Source: Tenodera sinensis (lineage: Eukaryota; Arthropoda; Insecta; Mantodea; Mantidae). Taken from it: DNA of 64,000 nucleotides. Every line of letters starts with the position of its first letter. The stretch's first letter is position 1. The stretch covers positions 150,298,374 to 150,362,373 of the forward strand of contig CM060965.1 of NCBI GenBank assembly GCA_030765045.1, in the 5' to 3' direction. This document shows, in pieces, positions 1 through 11,260 of the stretch. The notes under the pieces were generated by a model. The model worked only from the letters and a program-made list of their open reading frames with translations. It was not told the origin of the DNA and made no database searches. Both the position numbers and the translations under genes were made by a program.

Positions 1-805
1 GTAATGAAATCCTAACTGCAATTGCCGCTTGAAACATCACTAATTAACAACCGAAACAATGTTGAGTACAAAATAACAGCAGGAGGAGAACGGCAAGACT
101 TTGACACAGGTGTTTCTATTCTCATTGTAAGAAGAGCCGAAAGCAGCTGCCTTTTTAATAGGAAACCGAGAAACTAGTTTCGAGCATTAAGCTCCGCGCA
201 CCCTGGTAGAACACGGTTGGTCACGCAGGGTCTAGTAGGCCCGCGCTGTATGTTTTGTGCTTATTATATTGCAATAATGATAGTAATAATAGTAATAATA
301 ATAATGATGATCATGATGATGATAATAGCTTTCATAAGCATATGATGTCACCTATAAAATACATTGTTGCTTTCATTCTCTTTATGATCACTTTCTCAAT
401 CTAAGGATTTCGTTTTCAGCTTATCTTCACGGACAAGGCATCATCATCACAAGATAAACGCTGCACTTCTTCCAAACACTTGGGATTTTATAGATCATAC
501 CTTTTACTCCTATTTGTGAGAAGTGGTTGCAATGGCAGACCAATATTGCACAACCAACGAGGGAAAACAAATGTCAGCAATTTATAAAGAGAGCAGGCGT
601 GCAGGGTCTGGTTGACCTGTGCGACACGTAACTGCCGATTAGTCATTGTTACAGCTAAACAAATAGGCATATAAGGTTGTTGCTTCAGCAAACAGTGGAA
701 TAAGGTGCACTGTTAAATGTCTCGGGCAATTATGCAGGTGCACTCATTCGCAAACTGTAACATTTAAATAAATCTAGGGGTCTCTCAGGCTTCTAGGGAT
801 CAACT
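1..805. other. Unassigned AT-rich sequence
   Basis: I see no gene or recognisable element here apart from the imperfect AAT/ATG microsatellite at 276-329. The short reading frames lack motifs and look like chance openings. Confidence 0.5.
276..329. repeat. Imperfect (AAT)n/(ATG)n microsatellite
   Basis: A run of AAT and ATG triplets with AGT interruptions, seen directly. It has no coding context. Confidence 0.85.
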
Positions 806-1581
806 AATAGTAAGTAGAGAAAGTGTATTCCATCAAACCTTCCAAGGTTTCACCGGAGATACACATTTTGGGACTCACTGAACCAAAAGAAAAGCATTTT
901 TAGGAACTTGTCTGCGTGTCTGAATGTCTCTCTGCGGTTGTCTGTACATCTGCGAGTAGGATAACTCAAAGAAAGTCGGTTTAACACGAAGCTTACGTCT
1001 TCCAAAGATGCAATAGTAAGATTTCAAAAAATCTCTCCATCCCAAGCTACTGGGCAAAATTTCCAAACATTTTCATTTCATTAAAAATTTTTGCCATTTG
1101 TATTCAATTACCATGTGACATTTTCATCGTATTGTTATATTTTCATAAGTTAAATGTACTGATGTTGAATTTTCTGGGACTAGCTTCAGAAGTTCTTTTC
1201 ATTCTGAATAACATTTTTGTAACTGATGAACTGTAAAAGAAGAAACTAAGTCTTACTAGAGAAAGACGTAAATCTTGTTTAAGTACACAATTTATGTCAA
1301 ATAATTTTGATATATTGCTTGTTATTGGTGTGGATTTTCCAATGCTTATACTTTTCTCAAATGGAAAATCGTTATTCATTTTTTCTTCTGGTTATCCAAA
1401 CACATATCGACCAGCTAAAGAACTGTTTGACTAATGCTTAAGTCTATTATATTCCCCTATCCTCATTGTGCATACAAGGAAATAGTAATAAAACAGTAAC
1501 ATGAAGTCGATAGAATAAGCATTTGTAAGAACAAATTATTTGTAGAGGAATAAGTAGGGGAGCTCTTGTGAGTGCAACACA
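806..1581 (+). repeat. RepA dispersed repeat, copy 1
   Basis: This is a long copy of an unnamed interspersed repeat that recurs in the window: 25.8 kb, 28.2/34.3 kb, 34.7 kb, 41.8 kb, 46.5 kb, 50.6 kb and 56.2 kb. Shared landmarks in order are a start like GTAGAGAAAGT, the block TTTCACCGGA, a CTGTCTGT-type tract, GGATAACTCAAA, an AT-rich middle, and an end reading GTGAGTGCAACAC. It has no long reading frame and no obvious terminal inverted repeats. The CTGTCTGT tract is short here, whereas in other copies it has expanded into (TG)n. Confidence 0.75.
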
Positions 1582-1633
1582 GCAGAATTTATTTGACATT
1601 GTGATCTTCTCTATCTGCAGTACTATTGTTGCT

Positions 1634-1699
1634 TGATCATGGACCCTAATGGCCTAGTAGTCGACGGGCCCTTAAACACAATAACAACCTGATCATGGA
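1634..1699 (+). mobile_element. 46-bp 5'-truncated SINE tail with 10-bp target duplication
   Basis: TGATCATGGA occurs at 1634-1643 and again at 1690-1699, flanking a 46-bp insert. The insert contains GTCGACGGGCCCTTAAAC followed by an ACA/ACAAC tail. The same 18-mer occurs in another very short insert with its own target duplication at 55465-55515. I infer that both are severely 5'-truncated copies of one retroposon family whose 3' end is this sequence. The parent full-length element is not in the window. Confidence 0.7.
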
Positions 1700-2479
1700 A
1701 ACAACATTTTTCTTGTCATATGTGTTGTCACACACATAATTATCGATTTGATATCAGCCTGGATACACCAAGTTCTCTTTGTAGACTTTATTTAGCAGTC
1801 TCCTAATGTGAGGATTAACAGACTTGTTTCATCACATCGTAGGCATGACGAATTTTGGAAGTGAAGGAACGGCGGTGGAGACTGCATTGCATCGGTGATG
1901 TCCGAGAAATGAGGGCGGCATGGCGCTCGAGCTAGAGTCCACCGAAGAGGGCCAGGGGCTCCTAGCACCTCCCATCGGACTCCCACTCATCCGATCGAGT
2001 AAGTATATCAGCATACATTGGGATGTGCACCGAGTGTATTGTTTTATTTGTTTAACTAGAGCAGTAATCATCAGAACTACTCGTAGAATTGTAGGGGCTT
2101 TACTCAATGTCCTTTATCGACAAGGGGCGCTAAGGAAGTAGTGCCCTTCTTCCTTTTATCTCAAGAAGAGTGTCACCTATTCTTGGCATTCATTGGAAGT
2201 ACTCCTCCATACTTCGTGGTGGTAATCAAATGGCCACAGAACGGAAAGTCCTTCAAGGGAACAAAATATGATAATCTTTTTAGTGCCAGATATTGTCTAA
2301 CAGCAGGACAGGGCAAAAGAGTACCATGTGGAATAAAAGGCTTCATTCCACGTATGTGTACCATTCCAGAAGCTTAGGACGGAATTATTTACGAGCTCTT
2401 CATGCTCACGCGTACATTCTACTGTACATTCTGATGATGCTCCAGTTTTCTTTTACCTGGCCTTCTATTAAAGGAGGTT
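1700..2479. other. Unassigned sequence
   Basis: The stretch at 1840-1990 is relatively GC-rich, but no motif, splice structure or repeat relationship was recognised. Confidence 0.4.
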
Positions 2480-3095
2480 ACCTCGTCTTCCTTGATAAAT
2501 GTCCCTTGTTCGTCATTGTAACGTCTTGTGTTTGTGTGTTTGTTTCCCCTGGTCCAAAACAATGTTTTCCTGGTCTTCCTTGATAAATGTGGGATTACAT
2601 AGGAATCGAATTCAATATCAGTGAATTCTGATATTCAAAACTTCAGTATCATTGGTATCCAACAGCTTTTAAGGGTACTGTGGGGTTAGAATTTTCATCG
2701 GTTAAATACAAAATACGAAGAGCAGGTAAGGCAACTGTATTTTGTTCTGTCATTGTAACATCTTGTGTTTGTATGTTTGTTTTTCCTGGTCCAAAACAAT
2801 GTTTCCCTGGTCTTCCTTGATATATGTATAAATGAAATTCAGCATCAGAGAAATCCAAATACTCATAACTTCAATATCATTGGTGTCCAATAGTTTTTAA
2901 GGATAATGTGACGTTAGAATTTTCATGGGTTAACTATAAAATACGAAGAGAAGATAAAGTAATTGTATCTTGTTCTGTCATTGTAACGTCTTGTGTTTGT
3001 ATGTTTTTCCTGCTCCAAAACAAAGTTTCCCTGGTCTTCCTTGATAAATGTCTTGTGTGCTGCCATTGTAAGGCCTTGTCAATTGTATTCGTCCT
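2480..3095 (+). repeat. Imperfect tandem repeat, unit about 230 bp, ~2.6 copies
   Basis: The phrase TCATTGTAACGTCTTGTG or a close variant starts at 2513, 2750 and 2978, giving periods of 237 and 228 bp. Between these, the blocks TGGTCTTCCTTGATA, TTAGAATTTTCAT and ACAAAATACGAAGAG recur in the same order. A degenerate fourth start (CCATTGTAAGGCC) lies near 3064. Overlapping reading frames here are by-products of the repetition. Confidence 0.8.
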
Positions 3096-3689
3096 CCAGC
3101 CCCTCCTAAAAAGCTTCCCAACACGTTCAGTGTATTTTATATTAATCCTACCGTGCACGTGTGTGTATCTCAATCGAATTAATTACTTCTACTGTGAATT
3201 AAATTACAAGTCTTTTGTTTGTTCACATACGTAACGTCCTCCTCTGAGCCGCAGAAGTTGTAATTAAAAGGGACGCACTGTAACTAGAGGTTTTCACAAA
3301 TACCACAGAGCTAATATCTTTTTGTAAAAACCTTTCCGCCAAATACCCTACATCGCATGAATAGTAATTGGTCTCATAAGTGCAATTCTTGAAGTTCTTT
3401 CCTTAGTCAATTTCACGAAAATGCCTACTTATTTATCTTGAAGCACCGTTAAATTTTAAGCAAGTTGCAACGATTACAGTTCTGCCCACATTTGATTACT
3501 GATGCAGCATATTAAATGTAATCGTGTGTCTTGACTTTAGCAATAACAACAGTGAATCCAATTTGACCAGCAACGCAATACGTTAAAATTAAGCATGCAG
3601 TTGGACTAAAAAACGATCTTTTTCTTTTCTTCTTCTTCTTCTTCTTCTTCTTTTTCAAGGTATATGCCCTTAAAGCTGTTGCGGCTCCT
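3096..3689. other. Unassigned sequence with a short TTC tract
   Basis: No gene was seen. A (TTC)n tract lies at about 3630-3655, next to the LINE fragment that follows. Confidence 0.5.
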
Positions 3690-4560
3690 ATAATTGTTTA
3701 TCCATCTTTCTGTTGGCTGGCCAACATTTAGGTATCTGCAAAATCATTTTTCGGAACTCTATTTTGGCTCATCGTTGTACGTGTTTCCAGCATTTTGTTT
3801 ATATTCATCATGGTTTCTTACTTCTTCTATAGCTTTACCAGTATTCAGCGATCACCTTGCAATCATGTACCAATTATCCAATATATTTGATTTCATGTCC
3901 CTTGTCCAATCCTCTTTTTTTCACGGCTTTATCAATACCATCCTTCCGTAAGATGGACCCTTCCTTTTTGTCCCGACCAGAAGCGGACTAACAATCTTCT
4001 TTGATAATAATCTTTTTTCCGCCATTCTCTAAACGTGCCCTGTTTGTAATGTGCAAACAACGCTTTCCTCTGCATTCATGTCTGCCCTCGTATAGGCATT
4101 TCTTGAATACTCCATTCTTCTCCTCAATCGTCCATTCCTGTCGCCAACAGTCTTTTCCTAGATCTTTCACTCACCGTCCAACTTCCACTTCCATATGTTA
4201 AAATACTTTCACTTACAATTTTTACTATATTTAATTTTGTTCTAGTTTTATCCCTACTCCATAAAAACCCATTTAAGAAGTTTACTGCCTTCCTAGCATA
4301 ATGTATTCCGTCTTACTTGTATATGATTGCTATACAATAGATACAAGATGTTTGAATTGTTCGACTCGTTCTATTATTTTATCATTTATTTTCAGATTGC
4401 TCCCGCCTCCTTGAACTACCATACATCCCGCGTTGTCAAAATTAATTTTCAATGCTCCAAACGCATTAACGAGCTTACGAGTCATGAATTCTATGTATTC
4501 TCTGGCCAGTCCTATAATTACCTGCTCATCAGCGAATAATAGATTCATCATTCGCATCAT
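3690..4560 (-). pseudogene. Decayed non-LTR retrotransposon reverse-transcriptase fragment
   Basis: On the minus strand, 4560-4330 reads open for 76 residues with LLFADEQVII, which corresponds to the catalytic FADD box of LINE reverse transcriptases with the second Asp changed to Glu. It continues INDKIIERVEQFKHL, the usual 'strand before the thumb' sequence (normally FKYLG). In another frame, 4320-4130 gives ARKAVNFLNGFLWS, then ESILTYGSGSWTV and RKRLLATGMDD. These match the thumb and connection region of LINE ORF2 proteins (typically SILTYGSE.WT.. ..LLATEMDFWRR). Frameshifts and stops break the frame several times. The lower-coordinate end (to about 3690) is the expected C-terminal/3' tail but is badly degraded. 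The clade is not assigned. No endonuclease or ORF1 was found. Confidence 0.75.
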
Positions 4561-5649
4561 TCACTTTTATTCTCATTTTGACAGATATTCCATATTACGG
4601 AAAAAAATTTAAAATAATGTTGGTGACATTAGTTAGACCTTTAGTTACTCGAAATTCTTTCGAAATTTTATTCCCGATTTTCACAGATGCACTGCACTCA
4701 TACTCTTTTTACAAATACACTAGAGAATCAGGTATACGAGCTTTTAATAAGGAAAATCACACCTTGTAGTTATACACATTGCTAACAAGCAGATAACTCA
4801 TAAGTCATTCCTTATTTCGATGTTTGTGATTGAATATCGTCAGGGAGTACTTCGCTACTCTTTGGAGAAATCCCATTCCTGCTGTCTATTTTGAGATTGT
4901 ATGTTTTGCCATTCATGTTCGTGTTCCACTCATAAATAATCTTGTTGACATTCCCATTGTTTTACATAGTTTCATCTGTGTATCTTCCCTCATCTTATTG
5001 ATGGTCCCACACATGTCATTGAATTTACCAATTTTACGATTGCCTTCTTCGTATGTTTAAAAATGTGCTTCACTTCCCGAAAACACTACCAAAACTGCTC
5101 TGAAAACTCAAAACGCCAAATAATTGCACTAAAAAAACTCGGTCCATCTAAAACGTCCCAGTAGAGAGCTAACACAAAAGCAAAAAAATCTTAAGAACAC
5201 GTCCAGAATATTTGCTTGCCCAAGAGTAAGTGCAAAATGAGTAAACAGACTTGCCAAGAGGACCGCAACGAACATCATGAAATTCCAGACAAAACTCCAA
5301 TGAGGTTTTGCTTGAACCAACACCACTAAACACCAATCGGAAACAGAAGCCCCATCCATCTCGTGAACAAATGTGAGCAAGGCACGGCACCACAGAATGA
5401 CAAGCAAGCATCTAAACCCGTGACGGATCTGGAATATTCAATAATATTCTCACACATTTGTTGCTTTGAAATGCCGCTGTTTAGTATTTACATTATAACT
5501 GTTGTATACTAAATATAACCATGAACTATGAGACACGCATATTAATAATGACAATCGGCAAATAAAGGTATATCTGTGCAGTGTTCAGTAATACTATAGT
5601 GTCACGTGATATAAATACTATGGTATACGGATACTGCACAATTCACCAA
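4561..5649. other. Unassigned sequence
   Basis: I see no motif in the short reading frames and no repeat shared with other parts of the window. Confidence 0.4.
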
Positions 5650-5808
5650 AGCGGGCCGGGTTCGACCCCAGACAACCACATGTGGGATTTGTGGTGGACG
5701 AAGCGGCGCTCGGGCGTGTTTCCTGCGGGTCCTCCGATTTCCCCTCCATCTCATTCCACCGTTGCTCCAACTTCATTCCATGTATCACCAGTGTTACCGC
5801 TACATATT
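5650..5808 (+). mobile_element. SINE A, 5'-truncated copy (first piece)
   Basis: This matches the full SINE A copy at 25046-25290 from its B box (GGGTTCGACCCCAG) through GGTGGACGAAGCGGCG and CATCTCATTCCACC to the TGTATCACCAGTGTTACC block. The tRNA-like A box is missing. The match stops at about 5808, and the 3' remainder of the SINE reappears at 6031, so about 220 bp of foreign sequence separates the two pieces. Confidence 0.8.
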
Positions 5809-5993
5809 AAATATAGCATAAAAGAGAAAATTTAAACTGCAAAACTATTGTAGAAGTGAATAATGCAATTTAGTTTAGTTACTCCTTGTACAAAAACAAT
5901 ATGTAACAAAAGAGTGTATGAAAAAGTAATACAGAAGGACTATAAGAGCTTGATATATCAAAAAGGACTCAGGTACAAAGATACAGGAGGCTG

Positions 5994-6017
5994 AGGTCTT
6001 GCTGATGAGCAAGACCT
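5994..6017 (+). other. Perfect 10-bp hairpin followed by a T8 run
   Basis: AGGTCTTGCT (5994-6003) pairs with AGCAAGACCT (6008-6017) across a GATG loop, and TGGC plus eight T residues follow. The shape resembles an intrinsic terminator, or a hairpin ahead of a Pol III stop. It lies in the ~220 bp separating two pieces of a SINE A copy. A function is inference only. Confidence 0.6.
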
Positions 6018-6030
6018 TGGCTTTTTTTTG

Positions 6031-6085
6031 TCACCACCTGCGGTGCCGTATGTAGTAAAAGCGGGCGTTAAACATTACAAAAAAG
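6031..6085 (+). mobile_element. SINE A, 3' piece
   Basis: TGCGGTGCCGTATGTAGTAA and AGCGGGCGTTAAACATTAC match the last ~55 bp of the SINE A copy at 25046-25290. Together with 5650-5808 this is best read as one SINE split by an insertion. The GTTACC/GTCACC ends at the breakpoint could be a diverged target duplication. Confidence 0.7.
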
Positions 6086-8427
6086 CTACTCAACTACTAA
6101 GGCAATGCAGCTGTAAAATAGGATCAACACATGGAAAAACTGTTTACACTCAATTTCATTAGATGCCCTTGACTCACTCATATCACTCTGTGCGGCATTT
6201 CATGCACTTCTGAACACAGCACAGTAATGCACATTCCAACTTCACTTTAAACGTAATTTTTATCTAAGAACGCTTTCTCTAGTGTTTTCCATTATTTAAA
6301 ATGCTCATGTCAAAGCGTGTGACAAATAACCTCCAATTTTCAGCATAACTTCATTAGTGATTACTTACGAGCCTCACATCGACACTGATACAGAAATGTT
6401 ATAGAATTAGGTTATTTTATATTACATATTTTCATAGTTTTATTATTTTCAAATTTAAAAAGTGTGAAATTGCAGACGGCTCACCATTTCTCTTCTAGTA
6501 TACCTTCATTTGAATTTTAGAAAACCTCATTTTGGGTTTCTTTATAATAGGTACTCTATTTAAGGCGCAATGAAGTCCTTAGTAGGCTGAAAAACAGTGG
6601 GATATTTTTAATTAACAAATTTATTAAACACAGAACAAGAATAACATTAATATCTCTGAAACAAATGCAGATATACTATTGACATGTTCTATGTTATTAC
6701 ATTACCATAGAGTAATAAACATTTAGGTCACTCAAATGAAAATAAGGACTTTCAGGTTTTTTGCAGGTTTTGCGTTAATGCTGGTGTCTGGCGGTTTAAA
6801 AGCAAGTTGAAAGCTTTGTAACAGGTAAAATAAATGTTTCCAAAAGTTAGAAATCGGTGAAAATAGTCTAATATTAGATGAAAACGTATGGATTTCGAAC
6901 ATCTGTATAACGGGGAAAACAGCCAGGGAGTTGTTCATGTGAGTGTGCGACGGATAAACAGAAAAATCCATGTAAGCAGTGCTATAGATGTAAAGTTAAT
7001 TTCACCTTTAGTTCAAAGCAATAAACTTGATCAACAAGAACACGGTATCTACGCGAGTACTTCGAGGAATTAAAACGGATTAGAATAGCAAATCCACGTA
7101 CTTGTACAATAAAGTTAGGTGTAAAAGTAGAAATCGCAGTATAACACTGGCGGCAACTCTAATTAACCGGTACATTACTTCTTTGTCAATTGTTTCAAGA
7201 AGTATTTAAGTGTAAACTCTGCCCCTCTCTGTCACTTCCTCGCCCTTCCTTCGCCCATGGATTTATAGATAGCTTCCGAAACTTTGTGTCGCCTAAACGT
7301 TCATTGGGTGTGGGTTCTGTGTTGTTCTGAGTTATTAAGTAATTTTAAACGATGTGCAGTAAGAAAGTCGCTGATCATCTTTTTCTTAGCTATACCTGGT
7401 AGACATGTGTTCATAGATGTAACATAACTGAAGTAGAATTAAGTATGTTCCACTACATAAGCAGCATGTAAACCCTATTGTAGTACCGTTTAGTATGAGA
7501 ATATTAGCACATATTTTGATTCTGTATGATTAAAATATTACAACAGAACGTAACCTTTGCTTTCGTAGTAGGCTGTGAAGCTTCTCATCTACATCAGTAA
7601 TATAGATACGTTTATTGCAATATAGAGAACTTATAACAAGGAAACAAATGAGTTGTATCAACAATAGGGCAGTACCAATTTCGGAAAAGTAAAAGTGTGT
7701 TTATATAATGAGTATTATAGTCTTCCAGGTGACAGGAGAGCTGTGCTATTCTAGAGTGTTTGTTCTGCGAACAAATACCACCATATTTTTTTTTTTTTTT
7801 TTTTTTTTTTTAAATAGCCTTGTTAAGGTCATTGGGCTTACTACTAATTGACCTATTGTTTTACAAGTGTTGTATTATTATGTATAGTGACTTTAGCCAT
7901 GACACTAATGTAACTTATGCTTCCACGTTGAGTTTTTTAAAATGTTTTGAGGTCGAAAAACTGCTATTGCTTACATAACACAAGTCGTGTAGTTTCATAT
8001 CCTCATAATATAGAAACCAATATTGATCAATCTTAAATTAATGCCACTGTTATTAACATTTTGAAAACTGACCACAATGTATTGAACGATCATATGTAAT
8101 AGGGGTATAATGTTGAGTATTATTGATAATATAGATATCGTTTTATGTTCCTAAAGGAATCGTTTTATTCCAAAAGTAAGAACTAAGGGTCACAAAAATG
8201 GTCCATTGTTTGAAATGCTATTCATCTGTAACAGGATGCGTCAGAGAGATATAAACTTATTTAATATTAAATGATATCAGTTCATTAAAGGTATGAATAA
8301 AGTAGGTCACTTGATGTAATATATCTGGAACATACAGTTCGTATTTATGTTAATATTTTCTTTATGTTCTATATTCCTTTTTAATGTTATCCTTTAACCA
8401 ATCAATATATAATGTAAATTATATTAA
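6086..8427. other. Unassigned AT-rich sequence
   Basis: About 2.3 kb with no recognisable gene or element, other than a T26 homopolymer at 7786-7811. A short frame at 6732-6971 (minus) shows no motif. Confidence 0.5.
7786..7811. repeat. T26 homopolymer
   Basis: An uninterrupted run of 26 T. It could be the oriented tail of a minus-strand retroposon, but no element body was recognised beside it. Confidence 0.85.
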
Positions 8428-8585
8428 CTTGGGTCTGGCCAATACAGTGATGTTGCTCTCTCGGCGTTGCCAGTTGCCCAGCAAGCGTGTGACAACGATA
8501 GAAGATGTTACTGCCTTTGCCACATGAAACCGCGTAAAATTGGCAACGCCGGGAGAGCAAGGTCACTGTATTAGCTAGATCCGTG
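8428..8585. repeat. Foldback hairpin (MITE-like), ~46-bp arms
   Basis: The arm AATACAGTGATGTTGCTCTC... (8441-8473) is the near reverse complement of 8540-8572 (29 of 33 positions). Weaker pairing extends to about 8428 and 8585. The ~66-bp loop has no features. I infer a small foldback element or a fossil hairpin; no clear target duplication flanks it. Confidence 0.7.
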
Positions 8586-10679
8586 TTCATTCTCGTTTTG
8601 TAGCTAATATATTATTAATTTTATGTTAGTAATTAACATTGTAATTGGTGTTTACCCGTTATTTTCATCAGTAAATAAGTTTAACGGCTATCAACTGTTA
8701 AATATAGTATTAAACTGATTCATTTTACAGTGTTGTGTTTACTAAGAGATTCAAGACTAAGAAGTCTCAGTATGCAAGTTAAATAGTATAGAAGATAACT
8801 ATACAAAATACACTATCCCACTCAACTGTCGAGGAGCTTTATTATTTTAGCATGCTGTGTTATCGTAAAAATTATAAATGATTCCGAGTAGAGTGCTGAA
8901 ATTAGAAATGTCCCTTTGGTTGACAATAAAGTGGGTGAAAATATTGAACGTTCAAGGAGGCGAGGTTCGAAAGAATATTATGTTCGCAGCCTTTGACGAA
9001 TTAAGATTAAGTGAACTTATGACTTGTATACGTTGTATTTATGAAGAAAAGATTATTGAAAAACATTTTTCTGCTTCAAAATTCCTCTTATTACGAGATA
9101 ACGAGACATTTCAACACTTCATTTTTAATATTATGCAGAAATGGCACATATTTTGCTCTACACCTCCCTTATAAATGCGATGGACCAAAGAGCATAACCA
9201 AGCTTGCATTGAGGAATCCTTGAGTGGTTCAGGATACAATATAATTACAAGTTAATAGTTGTTAACACCACGTTATATTTCATTAAGGAATGATCTCAAA
9301 GTCCAAATGATTGCGATATTACGTACTTTAAAATTTCACTCTGAATTAAGAGAAATGACAGGATATAGCATTAAAAACATCCTTTCTTATCCAGATGTGT
9401 ACCTTAAAATGAAAATTAAACCTTGAAGATGTTGATGGTCGTCAACTGTTTAGTGAACCAATAACAGTGAACTTCAAGCGGAACTGAACTTTCAGAAACA
9501 TCCATTAAAAAGCTTGACCTCCATTACACAACATAACGTTTGATGTTTTCTTTCTTTATTTGCGAACTTTTTCAGATTACTGGAAGTGCAATATCAAGTC
9601 TAAGTTTTGGAAAACCCCTTTAATTTATTACAACGCTTAAGAACAAATACAACTCATGAAAGTTATATTATTTAGAATGCATTGTATGAAAAGATCATCC
9701 TATTAGCTATTAATGATGATCTGGAAAACAAGTAAAGCACTGTTATAATGTAATAATAAGTATCTGTTGCCAATTTATACATTTTTAAAAATTTTCTATC
9801 CTTTTTAACTTTATACAAATACTGAATGTTAAATCTGCATGTATTTTTATTTGTCATTTCGTGGTTATGTCACATAAGAGAAACATAATAATGGGCCAAG
9901 CCAAACCAACCATGGTTGGTTTACATTGTGAGTGGTGGTTGGATTGGGGATAATTTCCGATGTGATTTCTCACAAAAGAGGAAAAAAAGGAAGCATACGG
10001 CGGCCAAATATGTGGCACACAGGCCCTAAATCCATTTTTCGATTGCTGGCATTCCAATTTCTTAGCTATTGTTATGGTTATGGAGATGTCAACAAAGAAC
10101 TACATCGAATAATGCCAATGAACACATAGTAGCTGTTCATATTTATTAATTGTATTTCTAAGCTTTTCTGTATCCTGGAAAAGGCCAATCTCAGTTGAAT
10201 GTCACTGACACGACCTCATGATTGGGATGTCTGTGGTTCATATCTCGTCAGTACCTTCCTCCCTGACCGAGATTTTTTCCACGTTTCTCACGGTCCTCAT
10301 AACTGTCCAAGTCCTGAATAGGCACCTTATGACAGGTTTGAAAGATTTCCCTTTCAACGTTTGCTGTAAAAATTATTTCAAACAAAGATCTGTTGATAGC
10401 CCATCTATACAAGTAAACTCAATTGTTAGGGAAACTTTGTCTTAGTCCCATCCCTAATCATTTATCAATTTACCTGTAAATGTTTTTGAGTGTAACGCAC
10501 AAAATAATGAAAGGAATATTGTATAGTTTCCCCTTCTTGGTTGCAAACTCCATTTTATTGTTACAAGGTTAGAATACACAAGTGTACGTTAAAATAAAAG
10601 CAAGGAGATGCACAAAGCATCTTAACAAATGTGGTAATATAATCAGAAGATCAGAAACATTACAACGTTGCTTGTAACT
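8586..10679. other. Unassigned AT-rich sequence
   Basis: No gene was recognised. A 20-bp perfect palindrome (AAACCAACCATGGTTGGTTT) lies at 9903-9922. The frame at 8878-9174 (98 codons) has no recognisable domain. Confidence 0.4.
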
Positions 10680-10775
10680 CTTCTTATTAAAGAACATAGA
10701 GCGTCTCAGTCGAGAATCGAACCCAGAAGCTCGGGATTGAGAAGCCAGAGCACTGACCACTCCACTGCAGAGGCA
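10680..10775 (-). mobile_element. tRNA-like SINE head or tRNA pseudogene
   Basis: On the minus strand TGGAGTGGTCAGTGC (10750-10764) looks like a Pol III A box and GGTTCGATTC (10714-10723) like a B box, spaced as in a tRNA gene. The arms do not fold into a convincing cloverleaf, so a functional tRNA is unlikely. It lies just outside the left LTR of the gypsy element at 10827. Confidence 0.5.
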
Positions 10776-10826
10776 GTCCGTTTTGTGTTACTCAACGATA
10801 TTATATATTATTTCACTAGAAGTTGT

Positions 10827-11260
10827 TGAACCATAGGGGCTTAGGTACAATCGTGAAAAAAGGGGGGGGGAGGAACTGAAAAGAAGAGAGCACTAAAAAT
10901 TCCGAGAACTACAACCTTTATGGATCAATAATTTATACAGAAATGGAAGTCGAAACACAACAGAAATACAGGTAAAACAAACCAATTTGCATAACCCCCA
11001 GTCAATTCCCTCTCAAGCGAGGAGTCGGGCAGTCTTCTGCCTATCTGAAAGCCTAAATGTTTCGCGTGGACCCTGAGCCCTAGTTAAAGCCAAACAACTT
11101 ACCCCGCACGGCGCGAAAGGAGCACTCCGACTGCCGTCTCCTTTCACTGTCAGACCGAGAGGCAACCCATAGGAAGACACTAGCGCAACCCAGCGGGGAA
11201 AGCGAGAGTTGCGAAACAAAGGAGGTGCCTCCATAAAACAAAATAAGTGCGATCAGCACA
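10827..11260 (-). repeat. 3' LTR of the gypsy element (434 bp)
   Basis: It starts TGAACCATAGG and ends GATCAGCACA, and it is the partner of 17000-17432. A 73-codon frame inside it occurs identically in the other LTR and is not a gene. Outside flank: TTGT target duplication at 10823-10826. Confidence 0.95.

Noticed and set aside
7200..7360. Possible promoter and first exon
   Set aside because: Slightly GC-richer sequence with a weak ATG context, but no open frame of note or splice donor could be supported.
9903..9922. 20-bp perfect palindrome as a regulatory site
   Set aside because: It is isolated, with no associated gene, repeat partner or known motif.
10680..10775. Functional tRNA gene on the minus strand
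   Set aside because: A- and B-box sequences are present but the stems do not fold, so it is kept only as a SINE head or pseudogene.
11013..11234. 73-codon frame in both LTRs as a possible accessory gene
   Set aside because: It lies wholly inside the LTR and has no domain; its duplication simply follows the LTR duplication.
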